DNA of 43,166 nt from Bacteroidota bacterium (lineage in GTDB: Bacteria; Bacteroidota; Bacteroidia; Chitinophagales; Chitinophagaceae): NCBI GenBank assembly GCA_013289175.1, contig JABDAN010000019.1:1-43166 (forward strand), read 5' to 3'. A model generated the notes under the pieces. That model did not search any database, had not been told where the DNA came from, and saw only the letters and a program-made list of their open reading frames with translations. This document shows positions 24,121 through 33,160 of the stretch, one piece after another (the first letter of the stretch is position 1; each line of letters begins with the position of its first letter). Both the position numbers and the translations under genes were made by a program.

Positions 24121-24801
24121 ATGGATGCCAAAGGCAAGAAAATTCTGATCGCGGATGACGAGCCGGACATCCTGGAAGTGCTTCAATACAACCTCGTTCG
24201 GGAAGGATACGAAGTAACGACCGCCAAGGACGGGGATGATGCCCTGGTTAAAGCCAAATCCACCCATCCTGACCTCATTATCCTGGACATCATGATGCCC
24301 AAAAAAAGTGGTGTGGAAGTCTGTGAAATCCTCCGAACCCAGCCGATTTTCCATGATACCCTGATCCTGATGCTGACCGCCCTCAACGACGAGGGATTTC
24401 ATATCAAGGGCCTGGAAAGCGGAGCGGATGATTATGTAAACAAGCCCGTAAGTCCCCGGGTGATTGTAAGCCGGGTTGGCGCCCTGCTGAGAAGATCCAA
24501 CAAGGAATCGGCGGAAAAAGTGCTGAGCCGGGGCAACCTCCATATTGATCCAACCAAATTTGAAGTATTGGTTGACGGCCAGCCGGTAACACTGGCAAAA
24601 AAGGAATTTGAACTATTATATCTGCTGGCTTCCCGTCCTGGAAGAGTATTTTTGCGGAATGAAATCCTGAACCAGGTATGGGGGAACGATGTCATTGTGG
24701 GTGACCGCACGATCGACGTGCATATCCGCAAAATCAGGCAAAAACTCGGGCTTGATTGCATCACCACCGTCAAAGGGGTGGGATATAAGTTTGTGAACTA
24801 A
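24121..24801 (+). CDS. OmpR/PhoB-type response regulator
   Basis: A 226-residue two-domain regulator. The receiver domain has acidic residues Asp12 and Asp13 (ADDEPD), phosphoacceptor Asp56 (LIILDIMMP), Thr86 and Lys108 (NKPV), all intact. The C-terminal winged helix (about residues 130-226) ends in HIRKIRQKLG and TVKGVGYKF, the OmpR/PhoB pattern. Its TAA is immediately followed by the kinase ATG, so the pair is one unit. PhoB is a possible identity because phosphate transport genes lie 2-3 kb downstream, but this pattern is shared by many OmpR-family regulators. The upstream region is shared with the divergent 739-residue protein gene. Confidence 0.93.
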   Translation: MDAKGKKILIADDEPDILEVLQYNLVREGYEVTTAKDGDDALVKAKSTHPDLIILDIMMPKKSGVEVCEILRTQPIFHDTLILMLTALNDEGFHIKGLESGADDYVNKPVSPRVIVSRVGALLRRSNKESAEKVLSRGNLHIDPTKFEVLVDGQPVTLAKKEFELLYLLASRPGRVFLRNEILNQVWGNDVIVGDRTIDVHIRKIRQKLGLDCITTVKGVGYKFVN

Positions 24802-25851
24802 ATGCTCAATACCCAGAATCTTACTCCCAAACAATTATCCGCTTTCACGGCCCTGGTGATCGCTTTGTCGATCGCGCTGGGCATTTTTTTTATAACCTCC
24901 AGCTGGAAATATGGCATCGGCTCCCTGGTTCTTGTTTTTTCAGGGTCCTATTTTCTCATCCAGTTTACGCTGGAAAAATTCATCTACCGGAAAATAAAAC
25001 TGATCTACAAATTCATCCATCAGACCAAGACCACCAGAAAAGAAGAGGTTTATTTCAAATACATTCTGCCTAAAAAAAGCATTGATGAAGTACGCGAGGA
25101 CGTGGAACGCTGGGGCAACCGTCAGACCGAAGAAATAGAATTGCTTCGCAAAAACGAAGAATTCCGCAAGGAGTTTCTTCAAAATCTTTCCCACGAATTC
25201 AAGACGCCGATTTTTGCGATCCAGGGTTATGTAGATACCCTGCTCAACGGTGCGATGGATGATACAAAAGTGAGCAAGCGGTTCCTGGAAAACACGGAAC
25301 GCAATGTGGAAAGGCTGGTCAATCTCGTCAACGACCTGGATGAAATTTCTAAACTGGAGCGCGGAGAACAATTGTTGCTCAAACAGAATTTTGTCATTCA
25401 GGAACTGATCCGGGAGGTATTCGAATCCCTTTCCATCAATATGCAGGATAAGAATATGCGAACGACGATTAAAAAAGGCTGTGAATATCCTGCCGTCGTT
25501 TTTGCCGATAAGGAGAAAATCAGGATGGTACTTTTGAACCTGGTTGAAAATGCCTCCAAATATGGAAAGCAGAATGGCACGATTACGGCCAGCGTTTATT
25601 CGACCGACGGCCGCCATGTACTGGTGGAGATTACCGATGATGGCATCGGCATCGAAGAAGAGCACCTGCAAAGAATTTTCGAAAGATTTTATCGCACCGA
25701 TTCCGCCAGAAGCAGGGACAAGGGTGGTACCGGACTGGGACTGGCCATTTGTAAACACATCATCGAAGCCCATGAGCAGGCCATCCATGTTCGCAGTACG
25801 CCGGATGTGGGGACTTCAATCGGCTTCACCCTGGAAGCCCGCAAAGACTAG
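24802..25851 (+). CDS. Sensor histidine kinase (PhoR-like)
   Basis: A 349-residue membrane kinase and partner of the preceding regulator. Two membrane helices (about residues 13-32 and 37-57) are close together with almost no periplasmic loop, so it probably senses through the membrane or a partner. A linker helix (60-120) leads to the HisKA domain with phosphoacceptor His131 in NLSHEFKTP. The ATPase domain has the N box (NLVENASKYG), G1 (ITDDGIGIEEE), F box (FERFYRTD) and G2 (GGTGLGLAICKHII). No PAS or HAMP domain is evident. The TCS type matches PhoR-like kinases; the signal cannot be read from the sequence. Confidence 0.92.
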   Translation: MLNTQNLTPKQLSAFTALVIALSIALGIFFITSSWKYGIGSLVLVFSGSYFLIQFTLEKFIYRKIKLIYKFIHQTKTTRKEEVYFKYILPKKSIDEVREDVERWGNRQTEEIELLRKNEEFRKEFLQNLSHEFKTPIFAIQGYVDTLLNGAMDDTKVSKRFLENTERNVERLVNLVNDLDEISKLERGEQLLLKQNFVIQELIREVFESLSINMQDKNMRTTIKKGCEYPAVVFADKEKIRMVLLNLVENASKYGKQNGTITASVYSTDGRHVLVEITDDGIGIEEEHLQRIFERFYRTDSARSRDKGGTGLGLAICKHIIEAHEQAIHVRSTPDVGTSIGFTLEARKD

Positions 25852-26066
25852 GGTTAGGGGGCTTCATCCAGGAGGAGTTGGAAGATGGACCGCGACAAAA
25901 AAAAGCCTGGGTACCGCAGTTCAGATCTTATTTCACCGACTGAATTTGCGGACCATCCTTATCCCGATGGGCATCGGAGCGAAAATCTCTTCAAATCATC
26001 ACGGATCATTCACAATTGCTTCATGATTTGGTAATACCCTTTGCGGATCTTTGAAAAACCGCTTTC

Positions 26067-26915
26067 ATGGAACGTCGCAGTATCGATATCGTGGTCTTGT
26101 CAGATCTACATTTGGGAACTTACGGATGCAGGGCAAAAGAGTTGCTCAATTACCTTCGCAGTATTCAGCCGGGCATGCTGATTTTAAACGGAGACATCAT
26201 CGATGGCTGGCAATTTTCCAAAAGTTATTTTCCTTCCCTGCACATTCAGGCAATCCGGGAGTTGATGCAGTTTATTACCCAGGGCACCCGGGTTGTTTAT
26301 ATTACCGGTAACCACGATGAAATGATGCGCAAGTATGCAGATCTTCAAATCGGCCAGTTTTCCCTGACCGATAAACTGGTACTGGAAATTGATCAGAAAA
26401 TGACCTGGATCTTTCACGGGGATGTATTTGACAATACTACCCAGGGTAGCGCCCGGCTCATCGCCAAACTCGGCAGCAACGGTTACGGCATGCTCATCCT
26501 GTTTAACCGTTTTGTCAATACCCTGCTGGGATTCATCGGCAAAGAAAAAATTTCCATTTCAAAAAAAATAATGGCGGGCGTCAACAAAGCCGTTGCCAAA
26601 ATAAACGACCTGGAACAAATCGCCTCTACCCTGGCTATTGAGAAAAAATATGACTATGTCATCTGCGGACATGTTCATCAACCCGTCATCAAAGCCATGG
26701 AAACACCGGAAGGAAAGGTAGTATACCTCAATTCCGGTGACTGGGTAGAACACATGACGGCGCTGGAATACGAAAACAGGGCCTGGCGATTGTTCCGTTA
26801 TGATGCCAAAGACTTTCCTCCCATCCATACAGTAGGGTCCTTCCCTTCACTGAATGTCATGACCGATGACATTGCCGTTCATTTTTCCAGTCTGATTGCC
26901 AACCCCGAAGGCTAA
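26067..26915 (+). CDS. Calcineurin-like metallophosphoesterase, UDP-2,3-diacylglucosamine diphosphatase-like
   Basis: A 282-residue soluble phosphoesterase. The two-metal motifs are complete: SDLHLG (residues 12-17), NGDIIDGW, GNHDEMM, FHGDVFD and CGHVHQP, followed by NSGDWVEH. These, with the W/H residues after the last motif, resemble LpxH-type enzymes that hydrolyse UDP-2,3-diacylglucosamine to lipid X in lipid A synthesis. The chain is longer than LpxH (about 240) by an insertion around residues 140-185 (LFNRFVNTLLGFIGKEK), which may be a membrane-associating cap. The true substrate might differ. It lies 215 bases after the kinase gene on the same strand. Confidence 0.85.
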   Translation: MERRSIDIVVLSDLHLGTYGCRAKELLNYLRSIQPGMLILNGDIIDGWQFSKSYFPSLHIQAIRELMQFITQGTRVVYITGNHDEMMRKYADLQIGQFSLTDKLVLEIDQKMTWIFHGDVFDNTTQGSARLIAKLGSNGYGMLILFNRFVNTLLGFIGKEKISISKKIMAGVNKAVAKINDLEQIASTLAIEKKYDYVICGHVHQPVIKAMETPEGKVVYLNSGDWVEHMTALEYENRAWRLFRYDAKDFPPIHTVGSFPSLNVMTDDIAVHFSSLIANPEG

Positions 26916-27062
26916 GGGAGCCACCCGCAGTCCGATTTAAAGCCCATTCCTTTTTTAATGTATTGAGTTATAGCGGGATACGGTCTATGTTAAGAAATCA
27001 TTACCAAAACACTTCTTCCTTATCCCATCCCGAATAGCTATATTTTTACCCAAATTATTGCT

Positions 27063-27710
27063 ATGGCCCTGAATAATATCATGAAAATCTTCATGCCGAA
27101 AGACAGGATTTTCTATTCCCTTTTTGAAGAAGTGGCTGACGGGGTAAACAAAATGGGCCGTTTGTTGAAAAATGTAGTCAGTGAGCCCGATGTGGATAAA
27201 AGAGCAGCCCTGGTTTCCCAGGTGGAAGAACAAGAACACGTCAACGACGATCTGACCCACAAAGTTTTTACAGAACTGGGACGCAATTTCATTACCCCCT
27301 TTGACCGGGAGGACATTCATTATTTGGCTAGCGCCCTGGACGATATATGCGATTACATTTATTCAACGGCTAAGAAAATAAATTTTTATAAGGTGAATCC
27401 CAATGATACCGGGATTCAAAAACTGGCAGACTTGATTGTCGAAGGAACCATCCAAATCGGACTGGCCGTTCGCGAGCTGCGCAATATGCGCGATATGCGC
27501 AAAATTACCGACGCCCTGGTGAAAATCAACAGCATTGAAAACCAGGCCGACGATGTATTTGACATGAGTATCGACCGTCTCTTCGAAACAGAACCCGATG
27601 CCAAAGAAGTCATTAAAAAAAGAGAGATCTATCAGGTGATGGAAACGGTTACGGATAAATGTGAAGATGCCGCCAATGTCATTGAATCCATTATTATAAA
27701 ATACGCCTAA
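27063..27710 (+). CDS. DUF47 / PhoU-like phosphate transport regulator
   Basis: A 215-residue all-helical protein of the DUF47 family (PhoU-related, formerly Pit accessory protein). It begins IMKIFMPKDRIFYSLFEE and contains EEQEHVNDDLTHKVFTELG and TPFDREDIHYLASALDDICD, the charged helix motifs that may bind metals in PhoU-like bundles. The adjacent downstream gene is the PiT permease, the standard arrangement, with DUF47 thought to control the permease. A 53-base spacer with a short 6-bp inverted repeat (27715-27732) separates them. A weak -7-like TATATTTT lies at 27039-27046, without a proper TTG. Confidence 0.93.
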   Translation: MALNNIMKIFMPKDRIFYSLFEEVADGVNKMGRLLKNVVSEPDVDKRAALVSQVEEQEHVNDDLTHKVFTELGRNFITPFDREDIHYLASALDDICDYIYSTAKKINFYKVNPNDTGIQKLADLIVEGTIQIGLAVRELRNMRDMRKITDALVKINSIENQADDVFDMSIDRLFETEPDAKEVIKKREIYQVMETVTDKCEDAANVIESIIIKYA

Positions 27711-27772
27711 ACCCAAAGGCTCTCCGGCCTTTGATCTGAAACCCATTTCCCATTTCAAATGCGATGCACTCC

Positions 27773-28813
27773 ATGTCCTTTCTGGTAATCATTATCATAC
27801 TGGCCCTCATTTTTGATTTCATCAATGGGTTTCACGATGCGGCCAATTCCATAGCCACCATCGTTTCTACCAAGGTCCTCACGCCTTTTCAGGCAGTGCT
27901 CTGGGCGGCCCTGTTCAATTTCGCGGCCTTTTTTATCTCTAAATACCTCATCGGCGAATTCAAAATTGGAAATACGATTGCCAATTCGGTCAACAAGGAC
28001 TTTATCACACTCGAAGTGATTTTCTCCGGACTGATTGGCGCCATCGCCTGGAATCTGCTGACCTGGTGGTTCGGTATCCCTTCAAGTTCTTCGCATACCC
28101 TGCTGGGAGGATTCATGGGTGCCGCTATCGCCCATGCGGGCGCCCTGTCCCGCCATGGACATTCGGTGATCAATTATGCCAAAGTGATTCCTACTTTTCT
28201 GTTCATTTTTCTGGCTCCCATTATCGGAATGATCATCGGGTTTATCATCACCATATCGATCGTCAATATTTGTCGAAAAGCCAATCCCTACCGGGCGGAC
28301 AAGTGGTTTAGAAAATTGCAGCTTGTTTCTTCGGCGCTTTTCAGTCTCGGCCACGGTGGTAACGATGCACAGAAAGTGATGGGAATCATCGGCGCGGCCA
28401 TGATTTATTACCAGCATACCCTCGGTCATTCCCTGGACTTTAAACATTTTGTAAATCAGAACATGTGGGTCCCCCTAGCCAGTTTCACCTGCATCGCACT
28501 GGGAACACTCAGCGGCGGTTGGAAAATTGTAAAGACCATGGGCACCCGCATTACCAAAGTGACCCCTTTGGAAGGGGTGAGTGCGGAAACCGCGGGGGCG
28601 ATCACCTTATTTATCAGCGAAAAACTGGGCATACCCGTTAGTACCACCCATACCATCGCCGGCTCCATTATGGGGGTCGGAGCCACCAAACGACTTTCGG
28701 CCGTTCGCTGGGGGGTAACCATCAACCTGCTCTGGGCCTGGATTCTCACCATTCCGGTCAGTGCGGTTTTCTCAGCCATCGTGTATGGAGTATTGACTTT
28801 ATTCCGCCACTAA
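27773..28813 (+). CDS. Inorganic phosphate transporter, PiT family
   Basis: A 346-residue (from the ATG at 27773; 349 from the ATG at 27764) permease of about ten membrane helices. It carries the duplicated PiT signature: GFHDAANSIATIVSTKV near the N-terminus (His in place of the usual Asn) and GHGGNDAQKVMGII in the second half, plus PVSTTHTIAGSIMG near the end. PiT proteins import phosphate as a neutral metal complex with protons or sodium. It follows the DUF47 gene on the same strand and probably shares its transcript. The two-component system and phosphoesterase upstream suggest, but do not show, a phosphate-related block. Confidence 0.95.
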   Translation: MSFLVIIIILALIFDFINGFHDAANSIATIVSTKVLTPFQAVLWAALFNFAAFFISKYLIGEFKIGNTIANSVNKDFITLEVIFSGLIGAIAWNLLTWWFGIPSSSSHTLLGGFMGAAIAHAGALSRHGHSVINYAKVIPTFLFIFLAPIIGMIIGFIITISIVNICRKANPYRADKWFRKLQLVSSALFSLGHGGNDAQKVMGIIGAAMIYYQHTLGHSLDFKHFVNQNMWVPLASFTCIALGTLSGGWKIVKTMGTRITKVTPLEGVSAETAGAITLFISEKLGIPVSTTHTIAGSIMGVGATKRLSAVRWGVTINLLWAWILTIPVSAVFSAIVYGVLTLFRH

Positions 28814-28908
28814 AGCCTGAAAAATGCCCGCGGCCTCAAGTGGGATATCCCCCAGGTCCGACAACCACTTATTTCGGGGATTCTCTCCATAGCTTTGACC
28901 CGAAGGCC

Positions 28909-28938
28909 TTGGGCTTTAAGAGTAAAAGGGCTACTTTG
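28909..28938 (+). promoter_or_regulatory. Promoter candidate for rfbA
   Basis: TTG at 28909-28911, 19 bases, CTACTTTG at 28931-28938: correct spacing with the TTTG core but a poor TA start. The ATG at 28961 is 22 bases away. Confidence 0.4.
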
Positions 28939-28960
28939 CGCCCGGTAAAATAATCGGTCC

Positions 28961-29827
28961 ATGAAAGGAATCATTCTGGCAGGAGGGTCTGGTACCCGGT
29001 TGCATCCCATCACTTTTGCGATCAGCAAACAAATCATGCCAGTCTATGACAAACCGATGATTTATTATCCCCTGTCCACCCTGATGATGGCCGGGATCCG
29101 GGAAATTCTGATCATCTCCACCCCCCACGATCTGCCCTTGTTTAAAAAACTTTTTGGGGACGGTTCTTCCATCGGCCTGACCATTGCTTATGCAGAACAG
29201 GCGGTACCCAATGGACTAGCCCAGGCTTTTGTAATTGGTGCCGACTTTATCGGGACCGAGGATGTGGCCCTGGTCCTGGGCGACAATATTTTTTATGGAT
29301 CCGGGCTCGGTGACCAGCTTGCGGCCAACTGCAACCCCGATGGAGGCATTGTCTATGCTTACCATGTCAGTGATCCGGAGCGATACGGGGTGGTTGAATT
29401 CGACCAAAACAATACGGTGGTTTCCATCGAGGAGAAACCTTTGAAACCAAAGAGCAATTTTGCTGTTCCCGGTCTTTATTTTTATAACAACGAAGTGGTT
29501 TCGATTGCAAGAAATTTAAAGCCGAGCCCGAGGGGAGAATATGAAATTACCGATGTCAATAAAGAGTACCTGAGAAGGGGGAAACTCAAAGTTTCCATCA
29601 TGGACCGAGGAACCGCCTGGCTGGATACGGGAACCTTTGACTCTCTGATGCAGGCCACTCAGTTCGTACAAGTGATAGAACAAAGGCAGGGCATCAAGAT
29701 TGCCTGCATCGAGGAAATCGCTTACCGAAAAAAATTTATTACCAAAGAACAAGTGCGGACCATTGCCCAGTCGCTGCTCAAAAGCGGTTATGGACAATAC
29801 CTGCTGGATGTGATCAGCCATCCATAA
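28961..29827 (+). CDS. rfbA: Glucose-1-phosphate thymidylyltransferase RfbA
   Basis: This enzyme makes dTDP-glucose from dTTP and glucose-1-phosphate, the first step of dTDP-rhamnose synthesis. The 288 residues are normal. The nucleotide loop [11 protein letters not shown] starts at residue 8, followed by [20 protein letters not shown] (residues about 26-45). [31 protein letters not shown] and [14 protein letters not shown] are all characteristic. rfbB, rfbC and rfbD are not in the window. It starts a rightward run with galE (12 bases after) and a transketolase half, which together suggest nucleotide-sugar and pentose-phosphate supply for envelope polysaccharides. Confidence 0.95.
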   Translation: MKGIILAGGSGTRLHPITFAISKQIMPVYDKPMIYYPLSTLMMAGIREILIISTPHDLPLFKKLFGDGSSIGLTIAYAEQAVPNGLAQAFVIGADFIGTEDVALVLGDNIFYGSGLGDQLAANCNPDGGIVYAYHVSDPERYGVVEFDQNNTVVSIEEKPLKPKSNFAVPGLYFYNNEVVSIARNLKPSPRGEYEITDVNKEYLRRGKLKVSIMDRGTAWLDTGTFDSLMQATQFVQVIEQRQGIKIACIEEIAYRKKFITKEQVRTIAQSLLKSGYGQYLLDVISHP

Positions 29828-29839
29828 CCTTAGACATTT

Positions 29840-30895
29840 ATGAAAAAAATTCTTGTTACCGGCGGTTGTGGTTATATCGGCTCCCATACCCTGATCGACC
29901 TGGTCGAAAATGGTTTCGATGTAATTTCCGTAGACAACAATTCCCGCTCCAATCCACGCATCCTGGAAGGGGTGGAAAAAATCACGGGCAAAAAAATCAA
30001 GAACTATAAAGTGGATCTCTGCAACCTGGATGATAGTTTCGCCATTTTCCACGAGAATCCAGACATCGTCGGCATCATTCATTTCGCCGCCTATAAATCC
30101 GTGGGAGAATCGGTCGAAAATCCCCTGATGTATTTTGAAAACAACCTGATGTCGCTGATCAACCTGCTCAAATGTGTACAGGAGTTTACGATCCCTTATT
30201 TTGTTTTTTCTTCCTCCTGCACGGTGTATGGAAATCCATCTGAAATACCCGTTACGGAAACCACACCTCCCCGTCCCGCGGAATCACCCTATGGTTATAC
30301 CAAACAAATGGGGGAGCAGATCATCAACGAATTTTCAAAATCCTCGGAATCGACCAGTATTTTGCTCCGGTATTTTAATCCGGTCGGCGCCCATCCGACG
30401 GGATTGATCGGTGAACTGCCCGTTGGACATCCCTCAAACCTGGTCCCGGCCATTACGCAGACGGCCGTCGGCAAACTGCCCCAGATGCAGGTTTTCGGAG
30501 ACGATTATCCAACCCGCGACGGTTCCTGTATCCGCGATTATATTCATGTATGTGATATTGCCCATGCCCATACCCTGGCCATTCAATATATGATCGCCGG
30601 AAAGGACACGAAGAAATGTGAAGTGTTTAATCTGGGGAGCGGCACGGGCGTGACCGTACTGGAAGCGATCAAAGCATTTGAAAAAATCAGCGGGGTTGCC
30701 CTGAACTATACCATCGGACCTCGCCGGCCGGGGGATGTGATCGCCATCTATGCCAACAACGACCTGGCCCGAAAACAACTGGGCTGGAAACCCAAATATT
30801 CACTCCAGGAGATGATGTCCACGGCCTGGAGATGGGAACAAAAAATTAAAATGGACGAGTCTTTTTATAATAGTAAATTTTCAGAACTGAATTGA
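29840..30895 (+). CDS. galE: UDP-glucose 4-epimerase GalE
   Basis: GalE interconverts UDP-glucose and UDP-galactose using bound NAD. The 351 residues are close to the usual 338. The Rossmann loop GGCGYIGSH lies at residues 8-16, VDNNSRSNP follows at 34-42, and the catalytic pair is Tyr151-xxx-Lys155 (YGYTK) with FSSSCTVYG before it. The tail has RPGDVIAIYANN and LGWKPKYSLQEMM, typical of GalE rather than of dTDP-glucose dehydratases. It sits between rfbA and the transketolase half, with gaps of 12 and 26 bases. Confidence 0.94.
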   Translation: MKKILVTGGCGYIGSHTLIDLVENGFDVISVDNNSRSNPRILEGVEKITGKKIKNYKVDLCNLDDSFAIFHENPDIVGIIHFAAYKSVGESVENPLMYFENNLMSLINLLKCVQEFTIPYFVFSSSCTVYGNPSEIPVTETTPPRPAESPYGYTKQMGEQIINEFSKSSESTSILLRYFNPVGAHPTGLIGELPVGHPSNLVPAITQTAVGKLPQMQVFGDDYPTRDGSCIRDYIHVCDIAHAHTLAIQYMIAGKDTKKCEVFNLGSGTGVTVLEAIKAFEKISGVALNYTIGPRRPGDVIAIYANNDLARKQLGWKPKYSLQEMMSTAWRWEQKIKMDESFYNSKFSELN

Positions 30896-30921
30896 TCCAT
30901 CACGCTTTCAAATAACATGAT

Positions 30922-31872
30922 ATGATAACAGTTACAGGACAAAAAGATACCCGGAGTGGTTTTGGAGATGGAATCGTAGAAATTGCCAGAAAAAATCCGG
31001 ATGTGGTGACGCTCACAGCAGATTTGGCGGGATCTCTGAAACTCAACCAGTTTATCAAGGAATTTCCGGAAAGATTTTTCCAATGCGGGATCGCCGAAGC
31101 CAATATGATCGGGCTGGCTGCCGGAATGACCATCGGCGGAAAGATCCCCTATACAACCAGCTTTGCGAATTTTTCTACCGGCCGGGTGTATGATCAGATC
31201 CGACAATCGGTCGCCTATTCGGGAAAAAATGTCAAAATATGTGCGTCCCATGCCGGCCTCACCCTGGGTGAAGACGGAGCTACCCACCAGATCCTGGAAG
31301 ACATCGGCTTGATGAAAATGCTTCCCGGTATGACGGTGATCGTGCCTTGCGATTATGCCCAGACCAAGGCAGCGACCATTGCCATCGCCGATTACAAAGG
31401 ACCGGTTTATCTGCGATTTGGTCGTCCCGTATGGCCCATTTTTACAACAGAAATGGAATTCAAGATCGGGAAGGCGCAAATATTTTCTGAAGGAAAAGAC
31501 GTCTCCATTTTCGCTTGCGGACACCTGGTATGGATAGCCCTGGAAGCCGATAAAATATTGAAGGAAAAAGGAATTTCTGCCGAGATCATCAACATCCACA
31601 CCATTAAGCCAATCGATACCCAGTCGATCCTCCAATCAATCTCCAAAACAGGTTGCGCGGTGACGGCTGAAGAACACAATATTTTTGGTGGCCTCGGGGA
31701 CTCCATCGCCCATGCTGCGTCGATCGGTCATCCCATTCCCATTGAATTCGTAGGTACCAACGATACTTTTGGCGAAAGCGGAACCCCTGCGCAGCTTTTG
31801 GAAAAATATGGCCTCAGCGCGGCCCATATTGTAGCAGCGGCTGAAAAAGTGATCGCCAGAAAAAATAAATAG
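30922..31872 (+). CDS. Transketolase C-terminal subunit (split transketolase)
   Basis: A 316-residue protein equal to the pyrimidine-binding and C-terminal domains of transketolase, as in organisms that encode the enzyme in two chains. It carries the catalytic Glu in CGIAEANMIGLAAGM, the PYTTSFANF and SHAGLTLGEDGATHQ segments, and the C-terminal TIKPID and TAEEHNIFGGLG motifs. It needs a separate N-terminal subunit holding the diphosphate site of thiamine diphosphate; none is adjacent, so it must be encoded elsewhere. Confusion with 1-deoxyxylulose-5-phosphate synthase or pyruvate dehydrogenase E1 beta is unlikely given this segment order. The gene lies 26 bases after galE. Confidence 0.9.
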   Translation: MITVTGQKDTRSGFGDGIVEIARKNPDVVTLTADLAGSLKLNQFIKEFPERFFQCGIAEANMIGLAAGMTIGGKIPYTTSFANFSTGRVYDQIRQSVAYSGKNVKICASHAGLTLGEDGATHQILEDIGLMKMLPGMTVIVPCDYAQTKAATIAIADYKGPVYLRFGRPVWPIFTTEMEFKIGKAQIFSEGKDVSIFACGHLVWIALEADKILKEKGISAEIINIHTIKPIDTQSILQSISKTGCAVTAEEHNIFGGLGDSIAHAASIGHPIPIEFVGTNDTFGESGTPAQLLEKYGLSAAHIVAAAEKVIARKNK

Positions 31873-31908
31873 TCCATTATCCAGTTTAAAACTAAATCCA
31901 GCGCTTGA

Positions 31909-32460
31909 ATGGCCGAACAGACTACGGATACAGATTTACTGGCTTTATTTCGGGAACCGGCTACCAAGGAGAAGGCCTTTACGCAAATCGTAAAAAAATA
32001 CCAGGAAAGGCTCTATTGGCATATCCGGCGTATGCTGGTGGACCATGAAGACTCCAACGATACCCTGCAAAATGTCTTTATCCGCGTCTGGAACGCACTG
32101 GCGGGCTTCCGGGAAGACGCCCAGCTATATACCTGGCTCTACCGAATAGCGACCAATGAATGCCTCACCTTTCTGGAACAAAAAAAGAAAAAAGCCGTCG
32201 TTTCCTTGAGCGAAGTGGAGACAGGACTCAGCAATAAAATTCGGGCAGATAAGGACTTTGACGCCAATAAATTAGAATGGAAACTGCAGCTGGCCATTCA
32301 GCAACTGCCTGAAAAACAGCGAGTTGTGTTTATGCTCCGGTACTACGATGAAATGCCGTATGAACAGATGAGTTTGGTGCTGGAAACATCAGCCGGTGCC
32401 CTGAAAGCCTCCTATCACCATGCCGCTAAAAAAATAGAAGATTTTATAGTCAATCATTAA
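31909..32460 (+). CDS. ECF-type RNA polymerase sigma factor
   Basis: A 183-residue sigma-70 family protein with only regions 2 and 4. Region 2 (about residues 20-90) contains WHIRRMLVDHEDSNDTLQNVF and NALAGFREDAQLYTWLYRIA, and region 4 (about 120-175) contains LPEKQRVVFMLRYYDEMPYEQM followed by the helix-turn-helix ETSAGALKASYHHA. Such factors redirect polymerase to a small regulon and are usually held by a membrane anti-sigma. The following two genes fit this role (candidate anti-sigma and periplasmic sensor-like protein). The gene starts 36 bases after the transketolase half. No autoregulatory promoter could be identified. Confidence 0.93.
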   Translation: MAEQTTDTDLLALFREPATKEKAFTQIVKKYQERLYWHIRRMLVDHEDSNDTLQNVFIRVWNALAGFREDAQLYTWLYRIATNECLTFLEQKKKKAVVSLSEVETGLSNKIRADKDFDANKLEWKLQLAIQQLPEKQRVVFMLRYYDEMPYEQMSLVLETSAGALKASYHHAAKKIEDFIVNH

Positions 32461-32494
32461 ACTTTTATAACCAGAGAAGGTCTTATTGACGCGA

Positions 32495-33154
32495 ATGGAA
32501 TCGAGAAAGCAAATATTAACAGAATTACAGGAAATCGCTCCTTTTTTGGGAGAAAATGATTGTCCCCAGCTTCCCTACCGGGTACCCGCTGGATATTTTT
32601 CGGACTTTACGGAAATCCTGATGATCCGTTTAAATCTCGAGGAGCAAAGAAATCATCCAACCGCTTCTGAAGAAATCAACGCGCTCTCTCCTTTGCTGGC
32701 GGGTTTGCCACGCACCAATCCTTACCGGGTTCCCCAAGGTTTTTTTGAATCCTTAAAGACCGAGATTCCGGCAAAGGTCCTGGCGCCAGCCGCTGTTCAT
32801 GTAATCCATTCTCCATCCAGTCATCGGCGGGTGCTTTCGATGCCCATGCGATTGGTTCGTTATGCAGCAGCTGCCTGTATCGTTGCCATGATTGGTATCA
32901 CTACTTTTAATATTACCCATACCTATCGTATAGCCGATCCGATTCTTGGATTGACAACGGTGAGTGATCAGGATATGGCCGATTATCTGGATGTACACGA
33001 TGTTCATTGGACCCCTGGCGTTTCCGACAATACTTCTACGGCTGGTGTTGATTTTAACGACGATGATATCCACGATCTTCTCAGAGGCGTACCGGATATC
33101 GAGCTGGAACAATACTCTGCTTCTTTGCCGGAACAAAAAGGAACCGTAAATTGA
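32495..33154 (+). CDS. Single-span membrane protein, candidate anti-sigma factor
   Basis: Not assignable to a named family, but the context and layout suggest anti-sigma function. From the ATG at 32495 it has 219 residues (a TTG at 32486 would add three). The cytoplasmic part contains a duplicated motif: PYRVPAGYF (27-35) and PYRVPQGFF (76-84), each followed by an amphipathic helix. A membrane helix spans about 120-140. The rest is an acidic external tail with DFNDDDIHDLL. Proteins with YxVPxGYF repeats often sit beside ECF sigma genes in Bacteroidota, from memory. It lies 34 bases after the sigma gene and 6 before the CpxP-like gene, so the three are surely co-transcribed. Confidence 0.7.
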   Translation: MESRKQILTELQEIAPFLGENDCPQLPYRVPAGYFSDFTEILMIRLNLEEQRNHPTASEEINALSPLLAGLPRTNPYRVPQGFFESLKTEIPAKVLAPAAVHVIHSPSSHRRVLSMPMRLVRYAAAACIVAMIGITTFNITHTYRIADPILGLTTVSDQDMADYLDVHDVHWTPGVSDNTSTAGVDFNDDDIHDLLRGVPDIELEQYSASLPEQKGTVN

Positions 33155-33160
33155 TCTTTC

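Noticed and set aside
27715-27732. A short inverted repeat AAAGGC/GCCTTT between DUF47 and PiT as terminator
   Set aside because: Only 6 bp with no T-run; the two genes are normally co-transcribed.
28800-28930. A terminator after the PiT gene
   Set aside because: Some complementary stretches exist, but none has a compact stem with a T-run.
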